This document shows positions 23,370 through 30,846 of a DNA stretch of 64,000 nucleotides, one piece after another. The position numbers and the translations under genes were made by a program. How positions within the stretch are numbered: position 1 is the first letter of the stretch; every line of letters starts with the position of its first letter. Origin of the DNA: Sphaerisporangium melleum. Its GTDB lineage: Bacteria; Actinomycetota; Actinomycetes; Streptosporangiales; Streptosporangiaceae. The notes below the pieces were generated by a model. It was not told the origin of the DNA and searched no databases. It saw only the letters and a program-made list of their open reading frames with translations. The stretch lies in NCBI RefSeq assembly GCF_014646695.1, contig NZ_BMNT01000001.1, positions 241,308-305,307 on the forward strand, written 5' to 3'.

Positions 23370-24116
23370 TCAGTCCTCCAGTCCGGCGAGCGCGCCGAGC
23401 TGCCCGGTGGTGCCGCCGGTCAGCCAGGTCTGGTCCACGAGCACGCCGTCGCGCATCGAGAACATCCGGTCCGCGGTGGCCGCGATCCGCGCGTCGTGGG
23501 TGACGATGACCAGCGTCTGCCCGGACTCGTGCAGCTCCTCGAAGAGCTGGAGAACGTCCAAGGTGGCCGCGCTGTCCAGGTTTCCGGTCGGTTCGTCGGC
23601 GAGAACGACCAACGGTTCGTTGCTCAACGCCCGGGCGACCGCGACCCGCTGCCGCTGACCTCCGGAAAGAGCGGAAGGCAGGAAACGCGCCCGGCCCGCG
23701 AGCCCGAGCTGATCCAGCAGCTCTTCGGCGCGCCGACGGGCGGCCCGGGGCGAGCGTCCGGCGAGCAGCGCCGGCAGCTCGACGTTCTCGACGGCGGTGA
23801 GCTCCTCCATCAGATGGAAGGACTGGAAGACGTAGCCGACGTCGGTCCGTCGCATCGCCGCAAGGGCCTTCTCGCTGAAGTCGTCGATGCGCCGGCCGTT
23901 CAGCGAGACCTCGCCGCTGGAGGGCCGGTCCAGCCCGCCGAGCAGGTGGAGCAGCGTGGACTTGCCGCAGCCGCTGGGGCCCATGATCGCCACTGTCTCT
24001 CCCGCGCTGACGTCGAGATCGACCCCGTCGACGGCGCGTACCAGTCCTTCCCCCTTGCCGTATTCCTTTCGTAGCCCGCGGGCGCGAAGCACCGGCGTCT
24101 CGGCGGCGTTGCTCAC
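23370..24116 (-). CDS. ABC transporter ATP-binding protein (MacB/LolD-type)
   Basis: A 248-aa ATPase with IMGPSGCGKSTLLHLL (Walker A, about residues 44-59), YVFQSFHLMEEL (Q-loop), LSGGQRQRVAVARAL (signature), LVVLADEPTGNLD (Walker B) and VIVTHDARIA (switch His). The sequence class matches ATPases that work with FtsX-like permeases. Its ATG overlaps the PadR gene stop (ATGA), so regulator, ATPase and permease form one operon. The exported or sensed substrate is unknown; such PadR-controlled pairs often answer to antimicrobials. Confidence 0.95.
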   Translation of the reverse strand: MSNAAETPVLRARGLRKEYGKGEGLVRAVDGVDLDVSAGETVAIMGPSGCGKSTLLHLLGGLDRPSSGEVSLNGRRIDDFSEKALAAMRRTDVGYVFQSFHLMEELTAVENVELPALLAGRSPRAARRRAEELLDQLGLAGRARFLPSALSGGQRQRVAVARALSNEPLVVLADEPTGNLDSAATLDVLQLFEELHESGQTLVIVTHDARIAATADRMFSMRDGVLVDQTWLTGGTTGQLGALAGLED

Positions 24117-24640
24117 GATCCACTCCTTCGGTGGGTCCAGTTCTTCTCACATGCCTCGAGCCAGCGCAGGTCCGCCTGAAGCCGGAGAACGATGCCCTCC
24201 AGCAACAGCGCCGCGGCCGAGAGGGCCGGCTCCGCCATGGCGGCCCGCTGGGCATCACGCAGCCGGCGCAGCAGCTCCCGGCGCTGGGTGTCGACGATGG
24301 TGAGCGGGTCGGCCAGTCCGGCCGACGCGGCCGCGATCAGCTTGAGATGGAACTCCGCCAGGTCGGGTCTCGGCCAGCCCACCTCGGCGATCCACTCGGC
24401 GACCCGCTGCTGGCCGTTGGGAGTGAGCGCGTACACCTTGCGATCCGACCGGTCCGCGTCATCGGCGGATCCCTCGACCGCCAGTAGACCGGCCTTCTCC
24501 AGCCTGGCCAGCGTGACGTAGACCTGCCCGGCGTTCATCGCGTCACCGAGAGGGCCGAGCGCGTCACGCAGTCGCGCGCGCAGTTGGTAGCCGTGCGAGG
24601 GCTCCTTGGCCAGCATCGCCAGCACCACTTCCTGCCGCAT
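24113..24640 (-). CDS. PadR-family transcriptional regulator
   Basis: A 175-aa protein. The N-terminal winged helix is MRQEVVLAMLAKEPSHGYQL, with the hallmark SHGYQL and GQVYVTLARLEKAGLL recognition region, followed by YALTPNGQQR for the wing. The C-terminal half (about 95-175) is a helical dimerisation domain of PadR type. It is the first gene of the exporter operon and lies just downstream of a perfect palindrome, so it probably represses its own operon until a ligand binds. Confidence 0.94.
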   Translation of the reverse strand: MRQEVVLAMLAKEPSHGYQLRARLRDALGPLGDAMNAGQVYVTLARLEKAGLLAVEGSADDADRSDRKVYALTPNGQQRVAEWIAEVGWPRPDLAEFHLKLIAAASAGLADPLTIVDTQRRELLRRLRDAQRAAMAEPALSAAALLLEGIVLRLQADLRWLEACEKNWTHRRSGS

Positions 24641-24652
24641 CGGCCCCTCCTA

Positions 24653-24684
24653 GATAACCGTTAGCCCTATGTCTAACGGTTATC
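24653..24684. promoter_or_regulatory. Perfect inverted repeat, probable PadR operator
   Basis: GATAACCGTTAG (24653-24664) and CTAACGGTTATC (24673-24684) are exact reverse complements around an 8-base spacer. The element ends 12 bases before the PadR start codon and would cover the promoter or leader of the operon. PadR proteins bind palindromes of this size, so autoregulation is the simplest reading. A short AGGAGGGG ribosome site lies between operator and start. Confidence 0.75.
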
Positions 24685-24741
24685 CCTGCCGTCGGCAAGC
24701 CCGCCCGCTATCGCGGGCATGAGGTCAGGTCGATGCGCCGG

Positions 24742-26763
24742 TCAGTTCGTCAGCGTGTTCGGCAGGTGGTCCCCGACGTAGCCGACCCAGACCTTTCCGG
24801 TGGCGCCGCCCGAGTCGTCGTGGAAATGCACGCGTGGCGCGGGGACGCCGCCCTTGCGCAACTTGATGTGCGCCTCCATGAACACCTTTCCCGACGGGTG
24901 CACCTCGCGGGGCACTTCGAAGATCCGGTGCGTGCTGTACCTGCCGTTGGTGTTCACCGTCCTGGATTCGCTCATCGCGACCATGCCGGCGGGGATGGTC
25001 TCCACCGCGGCACTCATGCACCACTGCAGAAAGCCACCGGTGAACTTTCCCGCGGATCTGGCCTCGGCGAACGCGTCCAGCGCGCGGAAGGCGTCCCATG
25101 CCTTGGCCGCCCACACGGGGGCGAGCGTCGGATAGGCGAGGTCCAGTTTCGTGGCCGCCGCGTCGGTGTCCCCGATCTCCACATGACGGAGCGTCTCGCG
25201 GGCCTGGTAAAGAGCGTCCATGAGGCCCGCCGGCTCGAAGACCGGCTCTTCCACGGCGATGCCGTACACGGACTGCGCGGATTCGGCCAGCTTCGCCTCC
25301 AGCCAGCCCACGCGCCGTTCGAGCGTGCGGGCTTTCGCCATGGCTTCGGCGTATTCGCTCTGCAGAACGCCGTGCTCGGTGCGAAGCAGTTCGATCTCGG
25401 CCGAGAGCCCGTCGCTCTCGCCTCCGGCCGTGGCGAGCAGGGCTTCCACCGCCGACCGACCCTCCGGTTCGGTGCGGCGCTCGCGGGCCAGAACGACCTC
25501 TCGTAACCCGTTCACGTGCGCACCGAGAACGCGCATCTGGCGCAGCAGGTGCCCGCTCTCCGAGCTCTTGACCGCCAGTTCGAGCGCGGCCACCAGTTCG
25601 CCGCGCAGGTCGCCGGTCACGGCCGCGGCGACCGATTTCGCCAGCGTGGCGACGTCGAGGGCCGCTGCACCGCCGGAGACGCCCGACGGCTCTGAGAGAG
25701 AACGGTCCGGTTCTTCGGACTTCTCACGGGATACCGGAACGCCGGCCGGGACAGGCACATCATCCGGGTCAGATGTGCGATGGGAGTCGTCCGAGGGCTT
25801 CGCGGCCGGTACTGGACGCACGGTCAGCGCCATCATCTTGCGGCGCAATTCCTCTTTCGGGTCGACCGCGGACGGCCGTGGCACGAGGACCGCACGGATG
25901 TCTCCCGGCTGGGCATTACCCGCGAGGATCCGCGACACCATTCGGTAGGAGCGTTGCACGACATCGGGAAGCGCCTGGTGCAAAGTCGCGCCGATGATGC
26001 CCTCCGTCACCAGATCGAGGGCCTGGTCGCCCTGAGAGCGCAGCCTGCTCCCGCTCATCAGCCGATGCCGGAACGGATAGCTCTCGGTCCTCGGGTCGAA
26101 CGGCGCCACATAGGTACGGACGCTCCCGCCGAACACCCCGAGGTCGGGACCGGCGGCATTGTTGAAGCGCCGCTCGGCGTGCGAGTCGGCGAAGCGCACC
26201 ACCACAGCGGCACCGGCGGTCGCCGCCGCGAGATGGCGGGCTCGTGACGCGGCGGCACCCGAATCCTGCTGATCGTGGGCCACGACGACCAGCGGCACCC
26301 GTCGTCCCCGCTCGGTCAAGGCGTGCATCAGCCGGGGAACGTCGTTCTCGTCGAGCGCGTCCGGCGCGTCCGTGAGATGGACGGCGCCATCCGTGATCCG
26401 AGCTGTGCGTAAGTACTCCGGAAGGAAGCCCGGCGCGTGGCCCGCACCTGTCGGGCCGTTCTCCTCCACCGTGACGAGCACCCAACCGGCCAATCCGGAA
26501 ATGGGCTCGTGGTAGGTGACTCGCGTGCGCAGCACTCCGCCGCCGCGCTTCTCCTCGACGAGGTATCGGCCGCAGTCGGCCCGGCGTTCCAGCCGGATCC
26601 GGGTGCCGCCCTCGCCGTACTCCTGCACGGGCTTTCCAGGGTCCGGCGCTTGGTGTCCTTGTCCCACCAGCCAGTCACCGAAGGTTCGGCGAAGCCGGAG
26701 CGAGATCGGCGCGGTCGCGTCGAAGAGAACCGCCTGATAGAGGCGAGTGATGTTCGGGGACAT
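24742..26763 (-). CDS. Uncharacterised 673-aa protein with central coiled coil
   Basis: I do not recognise the family. An N-terminal region (about 1-280) looks globular, with alternating strands and helices, including VPLVVVAHDQQDSG and VFGGSVRTYVAPFDPRTES. About 300-370 is acidic, Pro/Ser-rich and probably disordered. A helical, coiled-coil-like segment (about 385-500) includes AEIELLRTEHGVLQSEYAEA. The last 120 residues end with FMEAHIKL, PRVHFHDD and KVWVGYVGDHLPN, a compact His-rich module that may be catalytic or bind ligand. It follows a 130-aa gene on the same strand. No transmembrane segment or signal peptide is seen. Confidence 0.75.
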   Translation of the reverse strand: MSPNITRLYQAVLFDATAPISLRLRRTFGDWLVGQGHQAPDPGKPVQEYGEGGTRIRLERRADCGRYLVEEKRGGGVLRTRVTYHEPISGLAGWVLVTVEENGPTGAGHAPGFLPEYLRTARITDGAVHLTDAPDALDENDVPRLMHALTERGRRVPLVVVAHDQQDSGAAASRARHLAAATAGAAVVVRFADSHAERRFNNAAGPDLGVFGGSVRTYVAPFDPRTESYPFRHRLMSGSRLRSQGDQALDLVTEGIIGATLHQALPDVVQRSYRMVSRILAGNAQPGDIRAVLVPRPSAVDPKEELRRKMMALTVRPVPAAKPSDDSHRTSDPDDVPVPAGVPVSREKSEEPDRSLSEPSGVSGGAAALDVATLAKSVAAAVTGDLRGELVAALELAVKSSESGHLLRQMRVLGAHVNGLREVVLARERRTEPEGRSAVEALLATAGGESDGLSAEIELLRTEHGVLQSEYAEAMAKARTLERRVGWLEAKLAESAQSVYGIAVEEPVFEPAGLMDALYQARETLRHVEIGDTDAAATKLDLAYPTLAPVWAAKAWDAFRALDAFAEARSAGKFTGGFLQWCMSAAVETIPAGMVAMSESRTVNTNGRYSTHRIFEVPREVHPSGKVFMEAHIKLRKGGVPAPRVHFHDDSGGATGKVWVGYVGDHLPNTLTN

Positions 26764-27002
26764 TCGGACGCACGCTTTCCGGCATCATCACGGACACGCC
26801 CACCTGCGGTCTTTCGCGGCACGCACCCGTGGAGCAGATATGGAGAATGGACGATGCCTTCCAAGGCGATCGCCATCGTCATGACTCCCCCGAAGAGCCG
26901 ACCGGCCGCGGTCGCCTGGCTCGTCGCCGTGGAGACCCGCTGCCGGCCCAGAAGCCGAGTCGGCCCGTTCGTGGTCGTTCGAAGGGCCGCGTACCGCGGA
27001 GA

Positions 27003-27395
27003 CTAGGGCGACGCCGGCGCGGCCAGGCGGTCGAGCAGGCGACCGTAGGCGCTGAGGTCAGCGCACCTGATCAGGTATCCGTAGGCGGTGGGCGTCTTCC
27101 CTCGATTTATGCGCCGGGGAAATCTCGTCATTCCCGAGTGGTGTTGAACATCCGCGGGGATGGTAAGCCCGGGGATTCCGCGCAGCGATCCGAGGTCACT
27201 CTCGGGAGACACGAACACCGCGATGACGCCACGTGCGGTCTTCTCCCGGTCCAGGTAGATGACGGTGGCACGGCCGCGGTGTTCGAGTTCGGCGCATTTG
27301 ACCGTCAGAGGCTTGGAAGGAGTGAAGCCGCGCTCGTCGGCGAGCGCCAGTAGGCGCTCCTCGAAGCCGGATAAACGTATTCTGTCGTCGGTCAA
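27003..27395 (-). CDS. Uncharacterised 130-aa protein with TTG start
   Basis: The coding part of this frame begins at TTG (27395): LTDDRIRLSGFEERLLALAD. A GGAAGG ribosome site lies 6 bases upstream, and no ATG or GTG fits as well. It is an alpha/beta protein with TVKCAELEHRGRATVIYLD, VIAVFVSPESDLGSLRG and a basic segment FPRRINRGKTPTAYGYLIR. The family is not recognised. The basic patch would suit nucleic-acid binding. It lies 239 bases upstream of the 673-aa gene on the same strand and may form a unit with it. The gap between them (26,764-27,002) has only a doubtful 50-codon frame on the plus strand. Confidence 0.7.
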   Translation of the reverse strand: MTDDRIRLSGFEERLLALADERGFTPSKPLTVKCAELEHRGRATVIYLDREKTARGVIAVFVSPESDLGSLRGIPGLTIPADVQHHSGMTRFPRRINRGKTPTAYGYLIRCADLSAYGRLLDRLAAPASP

Positions 27396-27733
27396 TGGGC
27401 ACCTTCCACCGGCCTGGCCTCGCCACGGGCACAGGACTCCACCTCTCGGACGCACAAATCCTGCCACGGCCTTGGACCGGACGAGGCCGGTCCGCTGATG
27501 AGCGCAGACAGCATCGTGACCCTCTGTACGCGGCGGCCGGTAGAGCGGAAAGATCAGGCCCTCGCGCGATGGGCGAGGCTCACGCCTAACCATCGAATGG
27601 CTGGGGTGACCGACCAAAGCAGGCCGGTCTCCGTGAGCGCCTGTCAACTCAGGTGTGATCTCGATGGGTGCCGGGAGCACATTGGCCCCCCATGGCATTG
27701 GGCGGCGGACGGCACCCAGCAGAACGACCTGCT

Positions 27734-27760
27734 GGGGCAGGTGCCAGGAACATCTGCCCC
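27734..27760 (-). terminator. Hairpin downstream of the haloalkane dehalogenase gene
   Basis: GGGGCAG (27734-27740) pairs exactly with CTGCCCC (27754-27760), leaving a 13-base loop. It begins 12 bases past the stop of the minus-strand operon ending at 27773, a suitable place for a terminator. The rest of the 377-base gap (27,396-27,772) shows no gene I can support. Confidence 0.5.
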
Positions 27761-27772
27761 TGCCATCGAGAA

Positions 27773-28636
27773 TCAGCGGAGTGCGTGCTTGTCGGCCCAG
27801 TCGGCGATGGCGGTGGCGATCAGTTGGGGGTGGTCTTCCGGAGTGTGGTGCCCGGCGATCACGTCGTGGTGCCGGATCTCCAGGCCGGCCATGGTGGCCT
27901 CGCACCAGTCGTACATCGCCGGGGTCATCATGTGGCCGGGGCCGGGGTCGAAGGTGAGCAGCAGCTTCGGCACCTCGGGGCTGGTGGCCAGCCACTGGTC
28001 GTAGGCCTCGATCCTGGCCACGACGTCGGCGGGTTCTCCGCCGAGCGGCATCGACCGTGCCCATCGCAGCAGCGGCAGGCGGCTTTCCCTCGTGGGGTAG
28101 GGCTCACGGTAGGCGTCGAGGTCCTCCTGGCCAAGGGCGCGCGCGACGGTGCCCGGCAGCCCCTGCTCAAGGAAGGCGTTGTCGTCGAGGATCATCCTCT
28201 CCCCCACGCCACTGGTCTTGATGGCCTGGAACAGCTCGCGGCCTCCTTCGGGGAACTCCTCCCAGGACATCGGCTTGACGATCGCCTCGGTGAACGCGAT
28301 GCCGCGTACGCGACCGGGGTGGCGGGCGGCCCAGTCGAAGGCGAGGAAGCTTCCCCAGTCGTGGCCGACCAGCACCACGTCGTCGAGGCCGAGGGTGTCG
28401 AACCAGGCGTCCAGGTAACGGACGTGGTCCGCGAAGCCGTAGTCGATGGGCGGTTTACCGGACCTGCCCATGCCGATCAGATCGGGGGCCAGGCGGCGGC
28501 CGGGCGCGCCGACGGCGGGGATGACGTGCCGCCACAGGTGCGAGGAGGTCGGGTTGCCGTGCAGGAAGACCATCGGGGCGCCGGCGCCGAGGTCTTCGTA
28601 GTACATCGTCGAGTCGAGTACGGGCTGGATGGGCAT
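27773..28636 (-). CDS. Haloalkane dehalogenase (HLD-II-like alpha/beta hydrolase)
   Basis: A 287-aa alpha/beta hydrolase. FLHGNPTSSHLWR contains the halide-stabilising Asn28. LVGHDWGSFLAF carries nucleophile Asp93 and halide-binding Trp94 in place of the Ser of ordinary esterases. AFTEAIVKPMSWEEFPE holds the catalytic acid Glu, as in the DhaA/LinB group, and AGHHTPEDHPQ the catalytic His. It would convert halogenated alkanes to alcohols and halide, although the natural substrates of soil homologues are often unknown. It is the last gene of the operon that diverges from the TetR gene. Confidence 0.93.
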   Translation of the reverse strand: MPIQPVLDSTMYYEDLGAGAPMVFLHGNPTSSHLWRHVIPAVGAPGRRLAPDLIGMGRSGKPPIDYGFADHVRYLDAWFDTLGLDDVVLVGHDWGSFLAFDWAARHPGRVRGIAFTEAIVKPMSWEEFPEGGRELFQAIKTSGVGERMILDDNAFLEQGLPGTVARALGQEDLDAYREPYPTRESRLPLLRWARSMPLGGEPADVVARIEAYDQWLATSPEVPKLLLTFDPGPGHMMTPAMYDWCEATMAGLEIRHHDVIAGHHTPEDHPQLIATAIADWADKHALR

Positions 28637-28648
28637 GGTGTGCCTCTT

Positions 28649-29038
28649 TCAGATGTTGAGTTTCATCACTCGGTCGACCGCGATCTCGATCACGACCCGG
28701 CCGGGCGGATCGGGCGGTGCGGACCGGTAGCGTTCGGCGTAGCGGCAGGCCCCTTCGGCGACGCGCAGCGGGTCCGCAGAGGTGATGGCGGTGCCTTCGA
28801 GGGTGATCCAGCGGGGCCCGGCCGCCTGGCACAGCGCGGCTCGGCTACCCGGGGCGACGGTCAGGTTCCTGGCCTTGCGCGAGGACGCCACGGTCATGAC
28901 ACGGGCCAGGCCGGCGGCGTCGTCCCAGGTGAATCGCACCGCGACCACGTGTGGCGAACCGTCGGGCCGGAGGGTCGTCAGTGTCGCCACGTGGTTCTCC
29001 GCGAGGAACCGCCTGGCCGAGGGCGGTAGGCCGCTCAC
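28649..29038 (-). CDS. PPOX-class (F420/FMN-dependent-type) oxidoreductase
   Basis: About 129 aa of a split-barrel flavin/F420-binding domain: RRFLAENHVATLTTLRPDG, SPHVVAVRFTWDDAAG, MTVASSRKARNL, RAALCQAAGPRW and ITLEGTAITS. This pattern fits the pyridoxamine oxidase-like F420-dependent family that is abundant in actinobacteria. The start is uncertain: GTG at 29038 (SGLPPSARRFL) gives a normal length, and GTG at 29119 would add 27 residues. It lies between the NmrA-like and dehalogenase genes, so a redox role in the same detoxification unit is likely. Confidence 0.82.
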   Translation of the reverse strand: MSGLPPSARRFLAENHVATLTTLRPDGSPHVVAVRFTWDDAAGLARVMTVASSRKARNLTVAPGSRAALCQAAGPRWITLEGTAITSADPLRVAEGACRYAERYRSAPPDPPGRVVIEIAVDRVMKLNI

Positions 29039-29169
29039 CGTGCGGCCTGACGCGATGTCCTGCTCGGGCGGCCACGGCGCGGAGCGCTCACCGCCAGGAG
29101 GCCGAGACGAGGAGTGCACTGTGAAGCCGACATCCGAAGTCGTCGTCGGCAGGTCGCGGGCCGGGGTGG

Positions 29170-29994
29170 TCAGCGGAAGGCGGCGATGTTGCGTGCCGCC
29201 CAGTCGGCGAAGGTGCGCGGCGCGCGGCCGAGGATCCGCTCGACGTCGGGGCTCACCTTCCGCTCGTCGTCCGACGGCTCGCCCAGGATGGCGAGCGTGC
29301 CGTCGACGACCGGCTCGGGCATGAACCGCAGCATCTGCGCGCGGGCCTCCTCGCGGGTCTGCTCGACGAACCGGACGGGAGTGCCCAGTGCCGCACCGAT
29401 CGCCGCGGCCCGTTCCCGTGGAGTGACCGGCTGCGGGCCGGTGAGCTCGTAGGCGCGGCCGGTGTGGCCGTCCTTCGTCAGAGTCGCGGCCGCGACCTCG
29501 GCGATGTCCGCCGGGTCGATGGCCGGCAGCCCGACGTCGCCGAACGGCGCGGCGGCCGTCCGCTGCGACCGGATCTGCTCGGCCCACGCGAAGGCGTTGG
29601 AGGCGAAGCCGCCGGGCCGCAGGATCGTCCACGCCAGTACGGAGCCGCGCACGGCGTCCTCGAACGCGGCGGGGTGGCGGTAGACGTCGGGTCTCGTCCT
29701 GGCTCCCTGGGAGGAGAGCAGGACCACCCGCCGGACTCCGGCCGCCGTGGCCAGGTCCAGGATGCCCTGCGGGTCGTCCCCGGCGACGAGCAGGAACAGC
29801 GCGTCGGCCCCCTCCAGCGCGGGCCTCAGGCTGACGGGCTCGGCGAGGTCGCCCCGCACGTGCCGTACGCCGGGCGGCAGCTCCGAGGGCTGCACGGACT
29901 GCCGGGAGACCGCCGTCACCTGCTCGCCGGCCTCGGCGAGGATACGCACGACGTCGCGTCCGACGTTCCCGGTCGCACCCGTTACCACGATCAT
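29170..29994 (-). CDS. NmrA-like NAD(P)-binding protein (atypical SDR)
   Basis: A 274-aa Rossmann protein starting MIVVTGATGNVGRDVVRIL, with the GATGxVG dinucleotide motif of atypical SDRs. ALFLLVAGDDPQGILD, VVLLSSQGAR and TILRPGGFASNAF follow the NmrA/QOR2 layout. The classical YxxxK pair is not evident, so it may be a redox sensor or a quinone reductase rather than a typical dehydrogenase. It is the first gene of the operon and diverges from tetR across an 88-base promoter region with palindromes; TetR control is likely. Confidence 0.9.
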   Translation of the reverse strand: MIVVTGATGNVGRDVVRILAEAGEQVTAVSRQSVQPSELPPGVRHVRGDLAEPVSLRPALEGADALFLLVAGDDPQGILDLATAAGVRRVVLLSSQGARTRPDVYRHPAAFEDAVRGSVLAWTILRPGGFASNAFAWAEQIRSQRTAAAPFGDVGLPAIDPADIAEVAAATLTKDGHTGRAYELTGPQPVTPRERAAAIGAALGTPVRFVEQTREEARAQMLRFMPEPVVDGTLAILGEPSDDERKVSPDVERILGRAPRTFADWAARNIAAFR

Positions 29995-30017
29995 GAAAAG
30001 CTCCTTCGAAGTGAGTG

Positions 30018-30033
30018 AGTTAGCTGACTAACT
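30018..30033. promoter_or_regulatory. Palindrome before the NmrA-like gene, candidate TetR site 1
   Basis: AGTTAG (30018-30023) and CTAACT (30028-30033) flank CTGA. It lies 24 bases upstream of the NmrA-like start at 29994, where a repressor could block the minus-strand leader. A second perfect palindrome, GACTATAGTC at 30041-30050, lies beside it and contains TATAGT readable as a -10 box on both strands. Confidence 0.5.
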
Positions 30034-30069
30034 AGGAAGGGACTATAGTCGATCAGATCTCCACGCGTC

Positions 30070-30092
30070 TATAGTCAGTCAGGTGACTGACT
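30070..30092 (+). promoter_or_regulatory. TATAGT -10 box and 20-base palindrome over the tetR start
   Basis: TATAGT at 30070-30075 resembles a -10 box; transcription from it would begin about where the GTG start codon (30083) lies, suggesting a leaderless mRNA. No ribosome site precedes that GTG. AGTCAGTCA (30073-30081) and TGACTGACT (30084-30092) form a perfect 9-base inverted repeat with a 2-base spacer that covers both the -10 box and the start codon. TetR bound here would shut off its own gene. Confidence 0.55.
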
Positions 30093-30661
30093 CAGCGAAG
30101 GTGCGGTCGAAGCCGGGCAAGCGGGAACGGCTGGCCACGGCCGCGGCCCGCGTCCTGCACGAACAGGGTGTCGAGAAGACGACGCTCGCCGACATCGCAC
30201 GAGCGGCCGACGTACCGGTGGGCAACGTCTACTACTACTTCAAGACCAAGGACCAGCTCGTCGAGGCCGCGATCGACGCACACGGGCAGAACCTGCAGAC
30301 GATCATCGCCGCGCTCGACGCGCTTCCCACCCCTCAGGACCGGCTGAAGGCGCTCGTGAGCGGGTGGGTCGACCAGCGGGACCTCGCAGCCCGGTACGGC
30401 TGCCCCACCGGAACGCTGGCCGCCGAGCTCGACAAGCGCGACGACGGCCTGGACCGCCAGATCGCCAAGGTCATGCGGGCACTGCTCGACTGGGCCGAGC
30501 GGCAGTTCCAGGCGATGGGCCGGCCCGACGCTCGCGAGCTCGCCGTGGCCCTGATCGCCGCCTACCAGGGCATCTCGCTGCTGACCAACACCTTCCGCGA
30601 CCCCGACCTCATGACCACCGAGGGCCGCCGCCTGGAACGCTGGATCGACTCGCTCACCTGA
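30083..30661 (+). CDS. TetR/AcrR-family transcriptional regulator
   Basis: A 192-aa regulator. The N-terminal HTH is RLATAAARVLHEQGVEKTTL with IARAADVPVGNVYYYFKTKD, a textbook TetR recognition helix. The C-terminal ligand domain (about 85-192) includes YGCPTGTLAAELDKRDDGL, common in a subgroup that regulates redox or NmrA-like genes. It is divergent from the NmrA-PPOX-dehalogenase operon and probably represses it together with itself. GTG at 30083 is used; no other start fits the HTH better. Confidence 0.94.
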   Translation: MTDSAKVRSKPGKRERLATAAARVLHEQGVEKTTLADIARAADVPVGNVYYYFKTKDQLVEAAIDAHGQNLQTIIAALDALPTPQDRLKALVSGWVDQRDLAARYGCPTGTLAAELDKRDDGLDRQIAKVMRALLDWAERQFQAMGRPDARELAVALIAAYQGISLLTNTFRDPDLMTTEGRRLERWIDSLT

Positions 30662-30846
30662 CGATCGGGTGGCCTCTCCCGCGACGGCACATCCATCCAG
30701 AGGCGCGACACCGAGGACACCTCCGTCCACGGTTCCCCTTCAGCGCTGTGCGTAACGAGACGATCACACTTGCCCCTTCCGCCCGTATGACCGAGCTCCT
30801 GATGCCATCGTCCGAGTGAGTCGTACGCGCTGGGGAGGGCAGGCAG

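Noticed and set aside
26854-27006. 50-codon plus-strand frame (MPSKAIAIVMTPPK...)
   Set aside because: Weak ribosome site, no domain, and it lies in the gap between two minus-strand genes; may be chance.
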